This document shows positions 39,499 to 48,044 of a stretch of 64,000 bases of DNA, in pieces. The stretch is from Methylobacillus glycogenes JCM 2850. Lineage in GTDB: Bacteria > Pseudomonadota > Gammaproteobacteria > Burkholderiales > Methylophilaceae. Position numbers and translations under genes: made by a program. Where the stretch lies: contig NZ_BAMT01000001.1 in the NCBI RefSeq assembly GCF_000617925.1, forward strand, positions 620,001 through 684,000. The letters run 5' to 3'. The notes beneath the pieces were generated by a model. It was not told the origin of the DNA and did not search any database. It was given only the letters and a program-made list of their open reading frames with translations. Numbering within the stretch: the stretch's first letter is position 1; the number at the start of each line of letters is the position of its first letter.

Positions 39499-40020
39499 AT
39501 GAAACCCCAGCCAGCCCTCAGCCTTTCTCTGATTGGTCAACTTTATCAAGAGCATCATCGCTGGCTGGTGAAGTGGCTTTATCAGCGCCTGGGCTGCCCG
39601 CATGATGCGGCAGATTTGGCGCAAGATACCTTTACCCGGGTGCTCAGCGCACGTGAGCGGCTTTACCTCACTGAAGCCAAGGCTTTACTCACGCTGATAG
39701 CCAAAGGTTTGCTCATAGATCATTACCGCCGTGCGGTGCTGCAGCAGCAGTTTATGCAGGCGCTGGCCAGCCTGCCGCCTGCAGAAATCCCCTCACTTGA
39801 GGCGCAGGCACTGGCGCTGGAGGCGCTGCTGGCGGTGGATAATATGTTGGCCAGCCTGCCAGATGCAGTGCGGCAGACGTTTTTGCTCTCGCAGTTGCAG
39901 GGCTTGAGTTATCAGCAAATTGCCCAGCAGTTGGGCGTCTCCCTCAGCTCTGTGCAGCAGTATATGACCCGTGCTTATGCTGCCTGTTATGCCGCGGCTT
40001 ACCCGGCTGAACCTCTTTAG
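39499..40020 (+). CDS. FecI-type ECF sigma factor
   Basis: The 173-residue protein has sigma-70 region 2 (LYQEHHRWLVKWLYQRLGCPHDAADLAQDTFTRVL) and region 4 (LPDAVRQTFLLSQLQGLSYQQIAQQLGVSLSSVQQYMTRAY), the FecI pattern. It should direct RNA polymerase to the receptor gene downstream when the FecR-like protein signals. It lies two bases before the anti-sigma gene. A Fur-box candidate precedes it, consistent with iron control. Confidence 0.92.
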   Translation: MKPQPALSLSLIGQLYQEHHRWLVKWLYQRLGCPHDAADLAQDTFTRVLSARERLYLTEAKALLTLIAKGLLIDHYRRAVLQQQFMQALASLPPAEIPSLEAQALALEALLAVDNMLASLPDAVRQTFLLSQLQGLSYQQIAQQLGVSLSSVQQYMTRAYAACYAAAYPAEPL

Positions 40021-40022
40021 CT

Positions 40023-41042
40023 TTGCCTCGCCGTATGCACCCTGATCAACGCGTTGTTGAAGAAGCCATTGCCTGGATGGTGACCTTGCAGTCTGGCCAT
40101 GCCAGCACTGAAGACCACGCCGCCTGCCTGCGCTGGCAGGCGCAGCACCCACAACATAAGCTGGCCTGGGAGCGCTTGCGTGATTTATCGCAGCCCATGC
40201 AGCAGGTGGCACCTGCGCCCGCCATTAAACACCTGGCCATGCAAACGCTGGCAGATAACGCCCGCACCGAGCAAAAGGTGCAGGCTTTGATGCAGCGCCG
40301 TCAGGCGCTCAAGCTGTTGTTGCTGGTGAGTGGCAGTGCAGGGCTGCTGGGCCTGGGTTATAAGCAATTACCCTGGCAGCCCATGCTGGCCCAGTACACC
40401 ACACGGGTGGGGCAAAACAAGCGGGTGATGCTGGCCGATGGCACTGAGCTGCTGCTTAACACCGCCACCGCGCTGGATAGTGATTTTGATGCCAGCACCC
40501 GCCGCCTGCGTTTTTATCATGGTGAGGTTTTGCTGACTACCGGGCATGAATCACCTGCACAACAGGCCAATACCGCCCACAGACCATTTATTGTAGAAAC
40601 CGCGCAGGGCAGCCTGCGGGCGCTGGGCACGCGCTTTTTGGTGCGTCAGCGTGAGCAGGGCATAGGGCTGGCGGTGTTTGAGGGGGCGGTGGAGGTGAAT
40701 AACGGTGCGCAGCGGCAGATTGTGCAGGCAGGGCAGCAGTTAGAATTCAGCCGCGCCAGCATAGGCGCAGTGCAAAGCCTAAACCCAGATGCCAGCGCCT
40801 GGGTAGATGGCCTGCTGATTGCCAGGGCCATGCCACTGGGGCAGTTTTTGCAGGAGTTAAACCGTTATCGTCGTGGCCATATCAGCTGTGACCCGGCGCT
40901 GGCCCAGCTGACTATTTCTGGCGTTTTCCCCTTGCAGCAGCCAGAGCGGGTGCTGCAAGCGGTGCAAGAGACTTTGCCTGTGCGCGTGGTGCAATATTGG
41001 CATTACTGGGTGCGGGTGTTGCCGCCAGCGGCGCAGGCTTGA
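40023..41042 (+). CDS. FecR-type anti-sigma factor/regulator
   Basis: The 339-residue protein begins with the cytoplasmic FecR_N/DUF4880 segment (AIAWMVTLQSGHASTEDHAACLRWQAQHPQHKLAWERL), has one membrane segment (LKLLLLVSGSAGLLGLGY) and a periplasmic FecR domain (VMLADGTELLLNTATALDSDF, VETAQGSLRALGTRFLVRQ). It passes the signal from the receptor's N-terminal domain to the sigma factor. The start may be TTG 40023 or ATG 40035; neither has a strong ribosome binding site. A terminator-like hairpin follows. Confidence 0.9.
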   Translation: MPRRMHPDQRVVEEAIAWMVTLQSGHASTEDHAACLRWQAQHPQHKLAWERLRDLSQPMQQVAPAPAIKHLAMQTLADNARTEQKVQALMQRRQALKLLLLVSGSAGLLGLGYKQLPWQPMLAQYTTRVGQNKRVMLADGTELLLNTATALDSDFDASTRRLRFYHGEVLLTTGHESPAQQANTAHRPFIVETAQGSLRALGTRFLVRQREQGIGLAVFEGAVEVNNGAQRQIVQAGQQLEFSRASIGAVQSLNPDASAWVDGLLIARAMPLGQFLQELNRYRRGHISCDPALAQLTISGVFPLQQPERVLQAVQETLPVRVVQYWHYWVRVLPPAAQA

Positions 41043-41064
41043 GTTGGCTGAGAATCAGGCTTTA

Positions 41065-41092
41065 GCTAGCTGGCATTAGCTAGTTATTTTTT
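41065..41092 (+). terminator. Terminator-like hairpin after the FecR-type gene
   Basis: CTAGCT and AGCTAG (41066-41071 and 41078-41083) pair around a 6-base loop and are followed by a T-rich tract TTATTTTTT. It separates the sigma/anti-sigma pair from the receptor gene, so the receptor may have its own sigma-dependent promoter in 41093-41195. Confidence 0.5.
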
Positions 41093-41195
41093 GCGCGCTT
41101 AGGTGTTTTTTAAAATATGTCTCAAATTTTTCTGCAGTTTTTGTTTTCTGCTTCGGTATATCAGGTGCAAACCCGCTAATTGTTAAGGAAGCACC

Positions 41196-43703
41196 ATGTC
41201 TCACCAGCCGCAGAAGCTTTCTGCATCCGCATTTTCATCATTTACAACCTCATCCCCATTTTCCGCCAGCAGGCTAAAGCACGCCTTGCAGCAGGCATCG
41301 CTAGCTGCTGCCATCAGTGTGCCGCTGTTGCAGCCCGTGTGGGCGGCTGAGACGCTGGCAGATGCCAGCCTGAGCCAACATCATTATCAGGTAAGTGCCG
41401 GGCCATTAGAGGCCGCGCTCACTGAGTTTGCCAAGCAGGCGGGCATTCTGCTTTCTTTTGAGCCAGAACTGGTGGCAGGCAAGCGCAGCGCCGGGCTGAG
41501 CGGCAGCCATAGCGTAAACCAGGGCTTTGAAAAGCTGCTCAAGGGCAGCGGGCTGGATGTGGTGGTCAACAGCAATGGCAATTTTGGCCTGAAAAAGCTG
41601 CCCGAATCAGCGCTGCATGGCGGCAGCCTGCCTGAGGTCATGGTGGCAGCGCAGCGCCAGACCGCCTCGATTGATACGCTGATGCCCAGCTATAGCGGCG
41701 GTCAGGTAGCCACAGGCGGGCGCGTGGGCCTGCTGGGTAACCGTGATTTTATGGATACGCCATTCAACATCAGCGCTTATACCAGCAGCATGATTCAAAA
41801 CCGCCAGGCGGCCACCATTGCCGATGTGATTGATAACGACCCTTCGGTACGTAACGGCAACCCACGTGGCGGACGCTTTGATCAGTTTTCCATCCGTGGT
41901 GTGACGTTTATGAATAGCGATGTGGCGTTCAACGGCTTGTTTGGTATTTTGCCTACCTATGCCGTGGCGGCGGAATCTGCTGAGCGGGTGGAGGTGCTTA
42001 AGGGTGCCAGTGGCATGTTGAATGGCATGGTGCCCAGCGGCGGTGGGGCAGGGGGCATGATTAATATTGTGCCCAAGCGCGCGGGTGATAAAGATATCAC
42101 CCAGTTTACCGTCAGCCATGCCAGTGAATCGCAATTTGGTGGCCATATGGATGCAGGCCGCCGCTTTGGCCCCGATAACGCCTTTGGCATACGCTTTAAC
42201 GGCGTTTACCAAGACCCAGGCGAGCTGGCCTTTGATCATCAATCGCGTGAAAGCGCGCTGGGTGCGCTGGCGCTGGATTTCCGTGGTGAAGCGCTGCGCC
42301 TCTCGCTGGATGTAGGCCACCAAAAGCGCAATATCAATGCACCGCCAGAGCGCGTCACCCTGGCCAACACCGCCGGGGTGCTGGCGCAAGTGCCCGATGC
42401 CAAGCGCATAGATAACAACTACGAGCCATCCTGGACTTACACCAACACGCAAGATAACTACAGCGCCGCGCGCGGTGAATATGACCTCAACAGCCAGTGG
42501 ACAGTGTTTGCCGCCGCAGGCGCACGCCAGGGCGAATATGAGTTTTTACGCGTTAACCCTGTGGTGCTCAGCAACGGCAATTTCAGCAATGTGCGCGGCC
42601 GTTTGTTCAGCCGCTATGAGCGCGTGCGCTCGTTAGAGGTGGGCGTGCGTGCCAACCTTGAAACTGGCCCGGTGAAACATGCGCTCACCCTGACCGGCAA
42701 TCGTTACCGCATGGAATATGGCAACCTTGATCACCGCCTGGGCCTGGTTAATTCCAATATCTACGCGCCCGCGCAGGTGCTCAGCCCCAACCTCAATGGC
42801 CTGGCCGATGACATCAGCAAAACCAATACCAGCGATTTAGGCAGCATTGCCCTGGTGGATAACCTCACCATGCTCGATGGCAAGCTGCAACTGGTGCTGG
42901 GCGCACGCTCGCAACACGTTAACTCGCATAACTTTGAAGATGTCACCCGCTATAACGAAAAGACGCTAACGCCGCTGGCGGCTTTTCTGATTCGCCCCAA
43001 CCGTCAGGTTTCCGTCTTTGGTAGCTATATCGAAAGCCTGCGCCAGGGCGATGTTATCCCCACAGGCACAGGCTGCAATGGCCTGGAATGCGCCAATGCA
43101 GGCGGCCTGCTGGCCCCGGTGAAGTCCAAACAGCTGGAAATTGGCACCAAGCTGGATTTTGGCAGCTTTGCCACCAGCATCAGCCTGTTCCAGCTTGAGC
43201 AACCCACGGCCTATGCCGTAGGCCAGGTGTTTGGCATCAACGGCAAGCAACGTAACCGTGGCCTTGAGCTGAATGTGTTTGGCGAGCCATGGACGCATCA
43301 CCGCGTGCTGGGTGGCTTGATGTTGCTGGATACCGAAATGGTGAAAAGTGCAGGCGGCATTAACGATGGCAACCGCATCTTTGGCACCTCACGTGCCAAC
43401 TTCAACCTTAACTGGGAGTGGGATACGCCCATGGAAGGCCTAACGCTGACCGCACGCAGCATCTACAGCAGCTCGCAGTATTACGATGCCGCCAATACGC
43501 GCAAGATACCTGCGTGGACGCGCTTTGACATAGGCGCGCGCTATGCTACTACCGCGCATGGTCAGCCGCTGACCTTGCGGGCCAGTGTGGAGAATTTGTT
43601 TGATCGGCAGTATTGGTCTTCTACCGCTGCGGCGTCAGGTTCTATGGGGTTGAGTATAGGCACGCCTAGGATGTTGCTGATGTCGGCGACTGTGGATTTT
43701 TGA
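41196..43703 (+). CDS. TonB-dependent siderophore receptor with STN signalling domain
   Basis: The 835-residue outer-membrane receptor has a signal region, then an STN domain (YQVSAGPLEAALTEFAKQAGILLSFEPELVAG...SGLDVVV), a plug domain (NRQAATIADVIDNDPSVRNGN, FSIRGVTFMNSDV, VEVLKGASGMLNGMVPSGGGAGGMINIVPKRA) and a 22-strand barrel ending in aromatic residue F after MSATVDF. The STN domain is what contacts FecR, so the three genes form a cell-surface signalling set for a ferric siderophore. The ligand is unknown. AAGGAAG precedes the ATG. Confidence 0.93.
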   Translation: MSHQPQKLSASAFSSFTTSSPFSASRLKHALQQASLAAAISVPLLQPVWAAETLADASLSQHHYQVSAGPLEAALTEFAKQAGILLSFEPELVAGKRSAGLSGSHSVNQGFEKLLKGSGLDVVVNSNGNFGLKKLPESALHGGSLPEVMVAAQRQTASIDTLMPSYSGGQVATGGRVGLLGNRDFMDTPFNISAYTSSMIQNRQAATIADVIDNDPSVRNGNPRGGRFDQFSIRGVTFMNSDVAFNGLFGILPTYAVAAESAERVEVLKGASGMLNGMVPSGGGAGGMINIVPKRAGDKDITQFTVSHASESQFGGHMDAGRRFGPDNAFGIRFNGVYQDPGELAFDHQSRESALGALALDFRGEALRLSLDVGHQKRNINAPPERVTLANTAGVLAQVPDAKRIDNNYEPSWTYTNTQDNYSAARGEYDLNSQWTVFAAAGARQGEYEFLRVNPVVLSNGNFSNVRGRLFSRYERVRSLEVGVRANLETGPVKHALTLTGNRYRMEYGNLDHRLGLVNSNIYAPAQVLSPNLNGLADDISKTNTSDLGSIALVDNLTMLDGKLQLVLGARSQHVNSHNFEDVTRYNEKTLTPLAAFLIRPNRQVSVFGSYIESLRQGDVIPTGTGCNGLECANAGGLLAPVKSKQLEIGTKLDFGSFATSISLFQLEQPTAYAVGQVFGINGKQRNRGLELNVFGEPWTHHRVLGGLMLLDTEMVKSAGGINDGNRIFGTSRANFNLNWEWDTPMEGLTLTARSIYSSSQYYDAANTRKIPAWTRFDIGARYATTAHGQPLTLRASVENLFDRQYWSSTAAASGSMGLSIGTPRMLLMSATVDF

Positions 43704-43732
43704 TGGTTTGAGCTTGAGTTGAGGGTGGAGAG

Positions 43733-43762
43733 AACGGGGGCCTATGGGTTCCCGTTTTTTTT
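43733..43762 (+). terminator. Terminator after the TonB receptor gene
   Basis: AACGGG (43733-43738) and CCCGTT (43751-43756) form a stem with a 12-base loop, followed by a run of T. It is 30 bases after the receptor stop. Confidence 0.6.
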
Positions 43763-43778
43763 GCTATGGAGGTGAGGT

Positions 43779-44023
43779 GGGTGGTCTTGACACATGCTGG
43801 GGTTGGCGAGAGATTTTGTTTCGCCTTGTCGGGCGAGTGCCTTTCTTTTGCTTCGCCGAAAAGAAATGTAAGCAAAGAAAAGGCGACCCGATTCCTGCGT
43901 CCCGGCTACGCCGGGCAACCTGCGTTGCTCACAGTTTCTGGGGTCTTGCTCAAACTCGCTACGCTCAGACAGTCGCAAGCCCTTAATCCAGAAACTGCTG
44001 CGCTACTCGGCGCACTCAACGGG
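43779..44023 (+). repeat. Structured intergenic repeat, copy A
   Basis: This roughly 245-base unit has an inverted homologue at 44170-44437. Shared blocks include TTTTGTTTCGCCTTGTCGGG, GAGTGCCTTTCTTTTGCTTC, AAAGAAAAGGCGACCCG, ACCTGCGTTGCTC and CTCAAACTCGCT. It contains a 10-bp stem CAGTTTCTGG (43932-43941) with CCAGAAACTG (43988-43997). Several short open frames overlap it on both strands, but they look like by-products of the repeat, not genes. Confidence 0.85.
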
Positions 44024-44169
44024 AACAACTTCAAAAGCCTGGGGTTAAGTAGCAGGAATGGAAATTGAAACCACGAATATCTCGGCCACATTGCACATGT
44101 TGTAGACCAAGCCACATTCACTTATTAATCATTATCGCCACTTGATCCGGAGCCTTTGACTTTCCCTCC

Positions 44170-44437
44170 CGTTTAGACCCGCCGAGTAGCGCAGGGTTTA
44201 TCGGATCAGGGCGCGCGACTGTCTGAGCGCAGCGAGTTTGAGCGTGACCCCGATAAATCCGAGCAACGCAGGTTACCCGGCTGTAAGCCGGGGCGGGGAT
44301 ATCCGGGTCGCCTTTTCTTTGGTGATCTTTCTTTTGGCGAAGCAAAAGAAAGGCACTCGCCCGACAAGGCGAAACAAAACCTCTCGCTACCCGCAGCAGG
44401 GGACAAGTTAACAAATCCTGCCAAGACCATCTCCTGC
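44170..44437 (-). repeat. Structured intergenic repeat, copy B (inverted)
   Basis: This is the reverse-complement homologue of copy A, separated from it by about 146 bases. At the place of copy A's stem it has a different but equally paired stem, TTTATCGG (44197-44204) and CCGATAAA (44250-44257), so pairing is kept while the sequence changed. The two copies form a large inverted repeat in the 787-base gap 43704-44490, which has no other gene. Confidence 0.85.
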
Positions 44438-44455
44438 ACTTAAGCAATTTTTGTA

Positions 44456-44484
44456 TTGACATCGTACATACAAAATATCATATT
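44456..44484 (+). promoter_or_regulatory. Promoter of the toxin-antitoxin pair
   Basis: A consensus -35 box TTGACA (44456-44461) is followed after 17 bases by CATATT (44479-44484) as a -10, seven bases before the antitoxin ATG. The -35 region lies within the dyad TGTA...TACA (44452-44469), where an autoregulating antitoxin could bind. Confidence 0.45.
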
Positions 44485-44490
44485 CCCCCT

Positions 44491-44831
44491 ATGTCTAAAA
44501 ATTACCCATTACCAACGGAAAACCTGGCGACCAATAGCCTAAAGGTCGCCGAATCCCAAGTACACTAGACACCAAAGGCAGCATCAGCCTGCGCATTGAA
44601 GCCAACACCCGCAAATTAATCGATGATGCCGCAGCGGTGCTGGGCAAAACCCGTACCGAGTTCATGATAGACAGCGCCAGACAGCAGGCTGTTGATGTAT
44701 TGCTAGATCAGCGCTTGTTTATGCTGGACATCCAGCGTTTTGATGCCTTTATGCATGCGCTGGATAACCCGCCTGCACCTGGCCCTAAATTGCAGGCATT
44801 GCTACGCAAAGCACCAGCCTGGCAAAAGTAA
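44491..44831 (+). CDS. DUF1778-type antitoxin (one-base frameshift in this sequence)
   Basis: The frame from ATG 44491 (MSKNYPLPTENLATNSLKVAESQ) hits a stop near 44566. In the next frame the conserved part follows: LDTKGSISLRIEANTRKLIDD, LGKTRTEFMIDSARQQAVDVLLDQRLF and a C-terminal tail (FMHALDNPPAPGPKLQALLRKAP). Adding one base around 44562-44566 gives a 113-residue ribbon-helix-helix antitoxin of the TacA/DUF1778 type. It lies directly before a GNAT toxin gene. Such antitoxins bind the toxin with their tail and repress the operon. Confidence 0.8.
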
Positions 44832-44840
44832 GAAGCCATC

Positions 44841-45350
44841 TTGCAACATTCAAGCTCCAGCCTTACACCACCTACACCCCTGACTGCTGAGCATGAGCTT
44901 GCCGGGTTTGATTGCGCTGAGCCTGCTTTGAATCAATGGCTGCTGCATAAAGCACTCAAGAACGAAAGCCGTTTCTCTCGTACTTACGTGGTGTGTGATG
45001 GGCTGCGCGTTGTGGCTTATTACTGCATTTCTGCTGGGGCTGTGACACGCATGTCCGCTCCGGGCAAGGTGCGCCGTAATGCGCCGGATAGTATTCCTGT
45101 GTCGGTGATAGGCAGGTTGGCAGTAAGTCGGGAATATGCAGGCAGTGGGCTGGGTGCAGATATGCTGGCAGATGCACTGCGCCGCATTGCCATTGCCGCG
45201 CAGACTATAGGCATTAGTGCGGTGTTGGTGCATGCCAAGAGTGATGCTGCGAAAGCGTTTTATATGCGTTGTGCTGAGTTTGTTGAATATCCGGAAGATA
45301 GCCGGACATTGTTTCTGGCGATAGAAACGGTGATTGCAGCTTTTGGCTAA
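44841..45350 (+). CDS. GNAT acetyltransferase toxin (TacT-like)
   Basis: The 169-residue protein has the TacT pattern: LTAEHELAGFDCAEPALNQWLLHKAL, VVAYYCISAGAV, the acetyl-CoA motif VIGRLAVSREYAGSGLGADMLADALRRI and a C-terminal FYMRCAEFVEYPE. TacT toxins acetylate aminoacyl-tRNA and stop translation. The likely start is TTG 44841, with AGAAG upstream and 9 bases after the antitoxin stop. It is intact, unlike its antitoxin as sequenced. A strong terminator follows. Confidence 0.87.
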   Translation: MQHSSSSLTPPTPLTAEHELAGFDCAEPALNQWLLHKALKNESRFSRTYVVCDGLRVVAYYCISAGAVTRMSAPGKVRRNAPDSIPVSVIGRLAVSREYAGSGLGADMLADALRRIAIAAQTIGISAVLVHAKSDAAKAFYMRCAEFVEYPEDSRTLFLAIETVIAAFG

Positions 45351-45362
45351 GCGGGTTGCAGA

Positions 45363-45394
45363 AAAAAAACGGGAACCAGGGTTCCCGTTTTTTT
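45363..45394. terminator. Bidirectional terminator between the toxin and the beta-glucan gene
   Basis: A 14-bp stem (A-run plus CGGGAAC at 45363-45376, GTTCCCG plus T-run at 45381-45394) with a 4-base loop has A on one side and T on the other, so it can work in both directions between convergent genes. Confidence 0.85.
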
Positions 45395-45414
45395 ATTGCG
45401 CCAAGATTTACTGC

Positions 45415-47990
45415 TTAGCTTTTAGTCGGCTTATCTGGCATCTGCGCGATGATCTGGCAGGCCAGGGTGCTGAGGTAAGGCAGGGACTGCAAGGTCAGCA
45501 TGGTGACCCAAAGCTGGGCATCCAGGTTGCTCACACCACGGGCATACATCATGGCGCAGGCCGAGACTATCAGCGCCAGTAACAGCAGCACTTCTTCCCG
45601 AATAGGGGTCAGCAGGCTGAAGATGCTGCCTTTGACTGCCTTGCCCTTGTTGGTGGTTTTGAACACGCCACGCTTTTGAATCAAGCCCATCATGATGCCG
45701 CGTGCAATGGTGTGGGACAGGCCCAGGCCAGCCAGCGAGGCACCGAGGATGTCAGACCATTTGCAGTCCATGGTTTTGCGGTAGAGGATAGGCCCCAACG
45801 CACCCTTGACCACCAGGAAGCACAGCACCGGGGTCAACATGATGGTGACTGGCAAGCTGAAGGACTTGGGGAAGGCCAGCATGGCCAGGGTCCAGCCTAT
45901 GGAGCTCATGGTGAAGATGAGTTGCAGGCCATCACCCAGCCAACCGAACCAGCCTGTGAGGAAGTGGTAGCGCTGGCCGAAGGTGAGGGTGGATTTACCC
46001 AGCAACTTGGGCATGTGGTGCTTGAGAATCTGCATGGCACCAAAAGCCCAGCGGAAGCGTTGCGACTTCAGTGCCTCGAAGTTGGCAGGGGTGAGGCCAC
46101 GGCCAAAGGTGCGGTCTATATAGCGTAGCTCATAGCCACCTTCCAGCAGGCGTAGGCCCAGCTCGGTATCTTCGCAGATGCACCACTCAGACCAGCCACC
46201 CAGATCAACCAGGGCATTGCGGCGCACCAGGGTCATGGTGCCGTGCTGAATTAGCGCGTTACGCTCGTGCCTGTGGTGCATGCCTATGCGGAAGAAGCCT
46301 TCAAACTCCCAGTTGCTCATGCGGCGGAAGAAGTTGTTTTCAAAATCGCGGTGTGCCTGCGGTGCTTGCACCACAGCTACGCCTTGATCGCCGAAGTGCG
46401 GTATCAGCACGGCAAGCCAGTCTGGGGTAACTTCGTAATCGGCATCCACCACGCCTATGACTTCTGCGCGCGGGTCGGTTTCTTGCAGCGCAAAGTTAAG
46501 CGCACCCGCCTTAAAGCCTGGCCATTGTGCAGGTGGTAGAACTTGAAGTTGTCCGGCAGGGTGGCCATGTAGGCTTCTACTGGCTTCCACTTGCTTTCGT
46601 CCTTGGTGTTGTTGTCTATCACCAGCACTTCAAAGTTCTGGTAATCCAGGTTCACCAGGCTTTTGATGGTGGTAATCACCATATCGGGCGGCTCGTTGTA
46701 GCAGGCCAGGTGTATGGAGACAAAAGCCTGTTTCTCGGCAGGCACTGGCTCAGCCGGGGTGTAGGCGCGTATCCAGTAGCCCTTGAACATGACTTCACTG
46801 AATTCCACCGCGTAGATCATCAGCACGGCGGAGGTCATCAGCAAGGCCATGATTAGGCCCACCAGGATGATCATGTCACGCAGGGAGTAGTAGTAATCGC
46901 CAGGCAGGTTCCAGGTGACCACCAGCACGGTGATACACGCTTGCAGCAATACGGCCAGCGAGATCTGCGCGCCTGTGCCCCATTGGCGGAAGCGCACGGC
47001 TACAAAGAAGATGGGGATAAAGGCCAGCAGGGAGCCCCAGAGTGCCTTGGATACCCAGCGTAAATCCTTGGGCACCGCGCCATGCAGGGAGTATTTCTCG
47101 TGGCGCTCGGCATCAAACATGCCCCAGTACGCCCCCGCCCAGCCTTCAATTTTGACTTTCCACGGCTGGTCTATGGCTTCCATCAGGTAGTAGTCATAGT
47201 TTTCGTTGGCCACTTTGGCGAGGAACTCACGCACAAACAGGGCCTGGTTAACGTTGGAGGCCACAGAGGCATCAATGGTGGGGCCTTTGCTCGGCCAGCC
47301 AATTTCGCCAATGACGATTTTCTTGCGTGGGTATTTGTCCATCAGCTCGCGGTAGCGCTCAAAGGCGTAATCCACGGCTTTTTCTGCGGGCAGACCTTCA
47401 TGGTAGGGCAGCAGGTGCACGGTGATAAAGTCTACGTGCTTGACCAGTTGCGGATAGCGGAGCCAGACGTGCCAAGGCTCGGCTGTAGAAACTGGCACGC
47501 GTGAAACGCGTTTGGCTTCTTCCAGATAACCTATCATTTCATCGACATTGAGGTCGGCACGCAGCATGGCTTCGTTGCCGACAATAATGCGTTCTATATT
47601 GGGGTAGAGCGCGGTACGGGCCAACAGCGCATCCAGCTCGCGCTTGTTGTCTTCTTTATCTGGGCCCAGCCAGGCACCCGCAGTGACTTTCAACCCCAGT
47701 TGCGCGGCCAGGGCCGTGGTTTCCGGGTTTTCCAGCGCGCCATAGATACGGATGCGGTTGGTATAGGGCTTGAGCAGTTCCAGATCCTTGAGAATCTCGT
47801 TGGTGCTCGGGTATTTGCGCTCTTGCGGGCTTTGGCCGATTTGATAACCACTGTAGGCAAAACCATTGACGATGCGGGGGGCATCCATCAGCGGCAGGGC
47901 GCGGTTGATGATTTCCCAGATGCCGAAATGCAAGAGGGTGACCGCCAAGGCAATCAGCAACGCTTTGCTGTATTTATTAATGAATTTCAT
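45415..47990 (-). CDS. GH17-GT2 fusion, beta-glucan synthase-like (one-base frameshift)
   Basis: The N-terminal half (from 47990) has a membrane segment and a GH17 domain with both catalytic Glu (IIVGNEAML, VIGEIGWPSKG), then membrane helices and a GT2 start (FVSIHLACYNEPP). It breaks after FYHLHN; one base near 46524-46525 gives NWPGFKAGALNFAL and joins the second frame with VVDADYEVTPDWL (DxD), CEDTELGLRL, and QRFRWAFGAMQ, followed by more membrane helices. The rebuilt protein is about 858 residues and combines a processive glycosyltransferase with a transglycosidase, as in NdvB/NdvC-type cyclic beta-glucan synthesis. It is 54 bases after the GH17 gene on the same strand. Confidence 0.87.
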
Positions 47991-48044
47991 AGGCTTATAT
48001 GGTCTTTTTGAGGGGTTGCCACTTGGTGTGAGATTGAGCCGCCA

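Noticed and set aside
41607-42452. 281-codon open frame on the minus strand inside the TonB receptor gene
   Set aside because: Antisense shadow of a high-GC gene; no recognisable motif.
43766-44462. Short open frames across the repeat copies as genes
   Set aside because: The open frames lie in inverted copies of a structured repeat, and the changes between copies follow base pairing and not codon positions.
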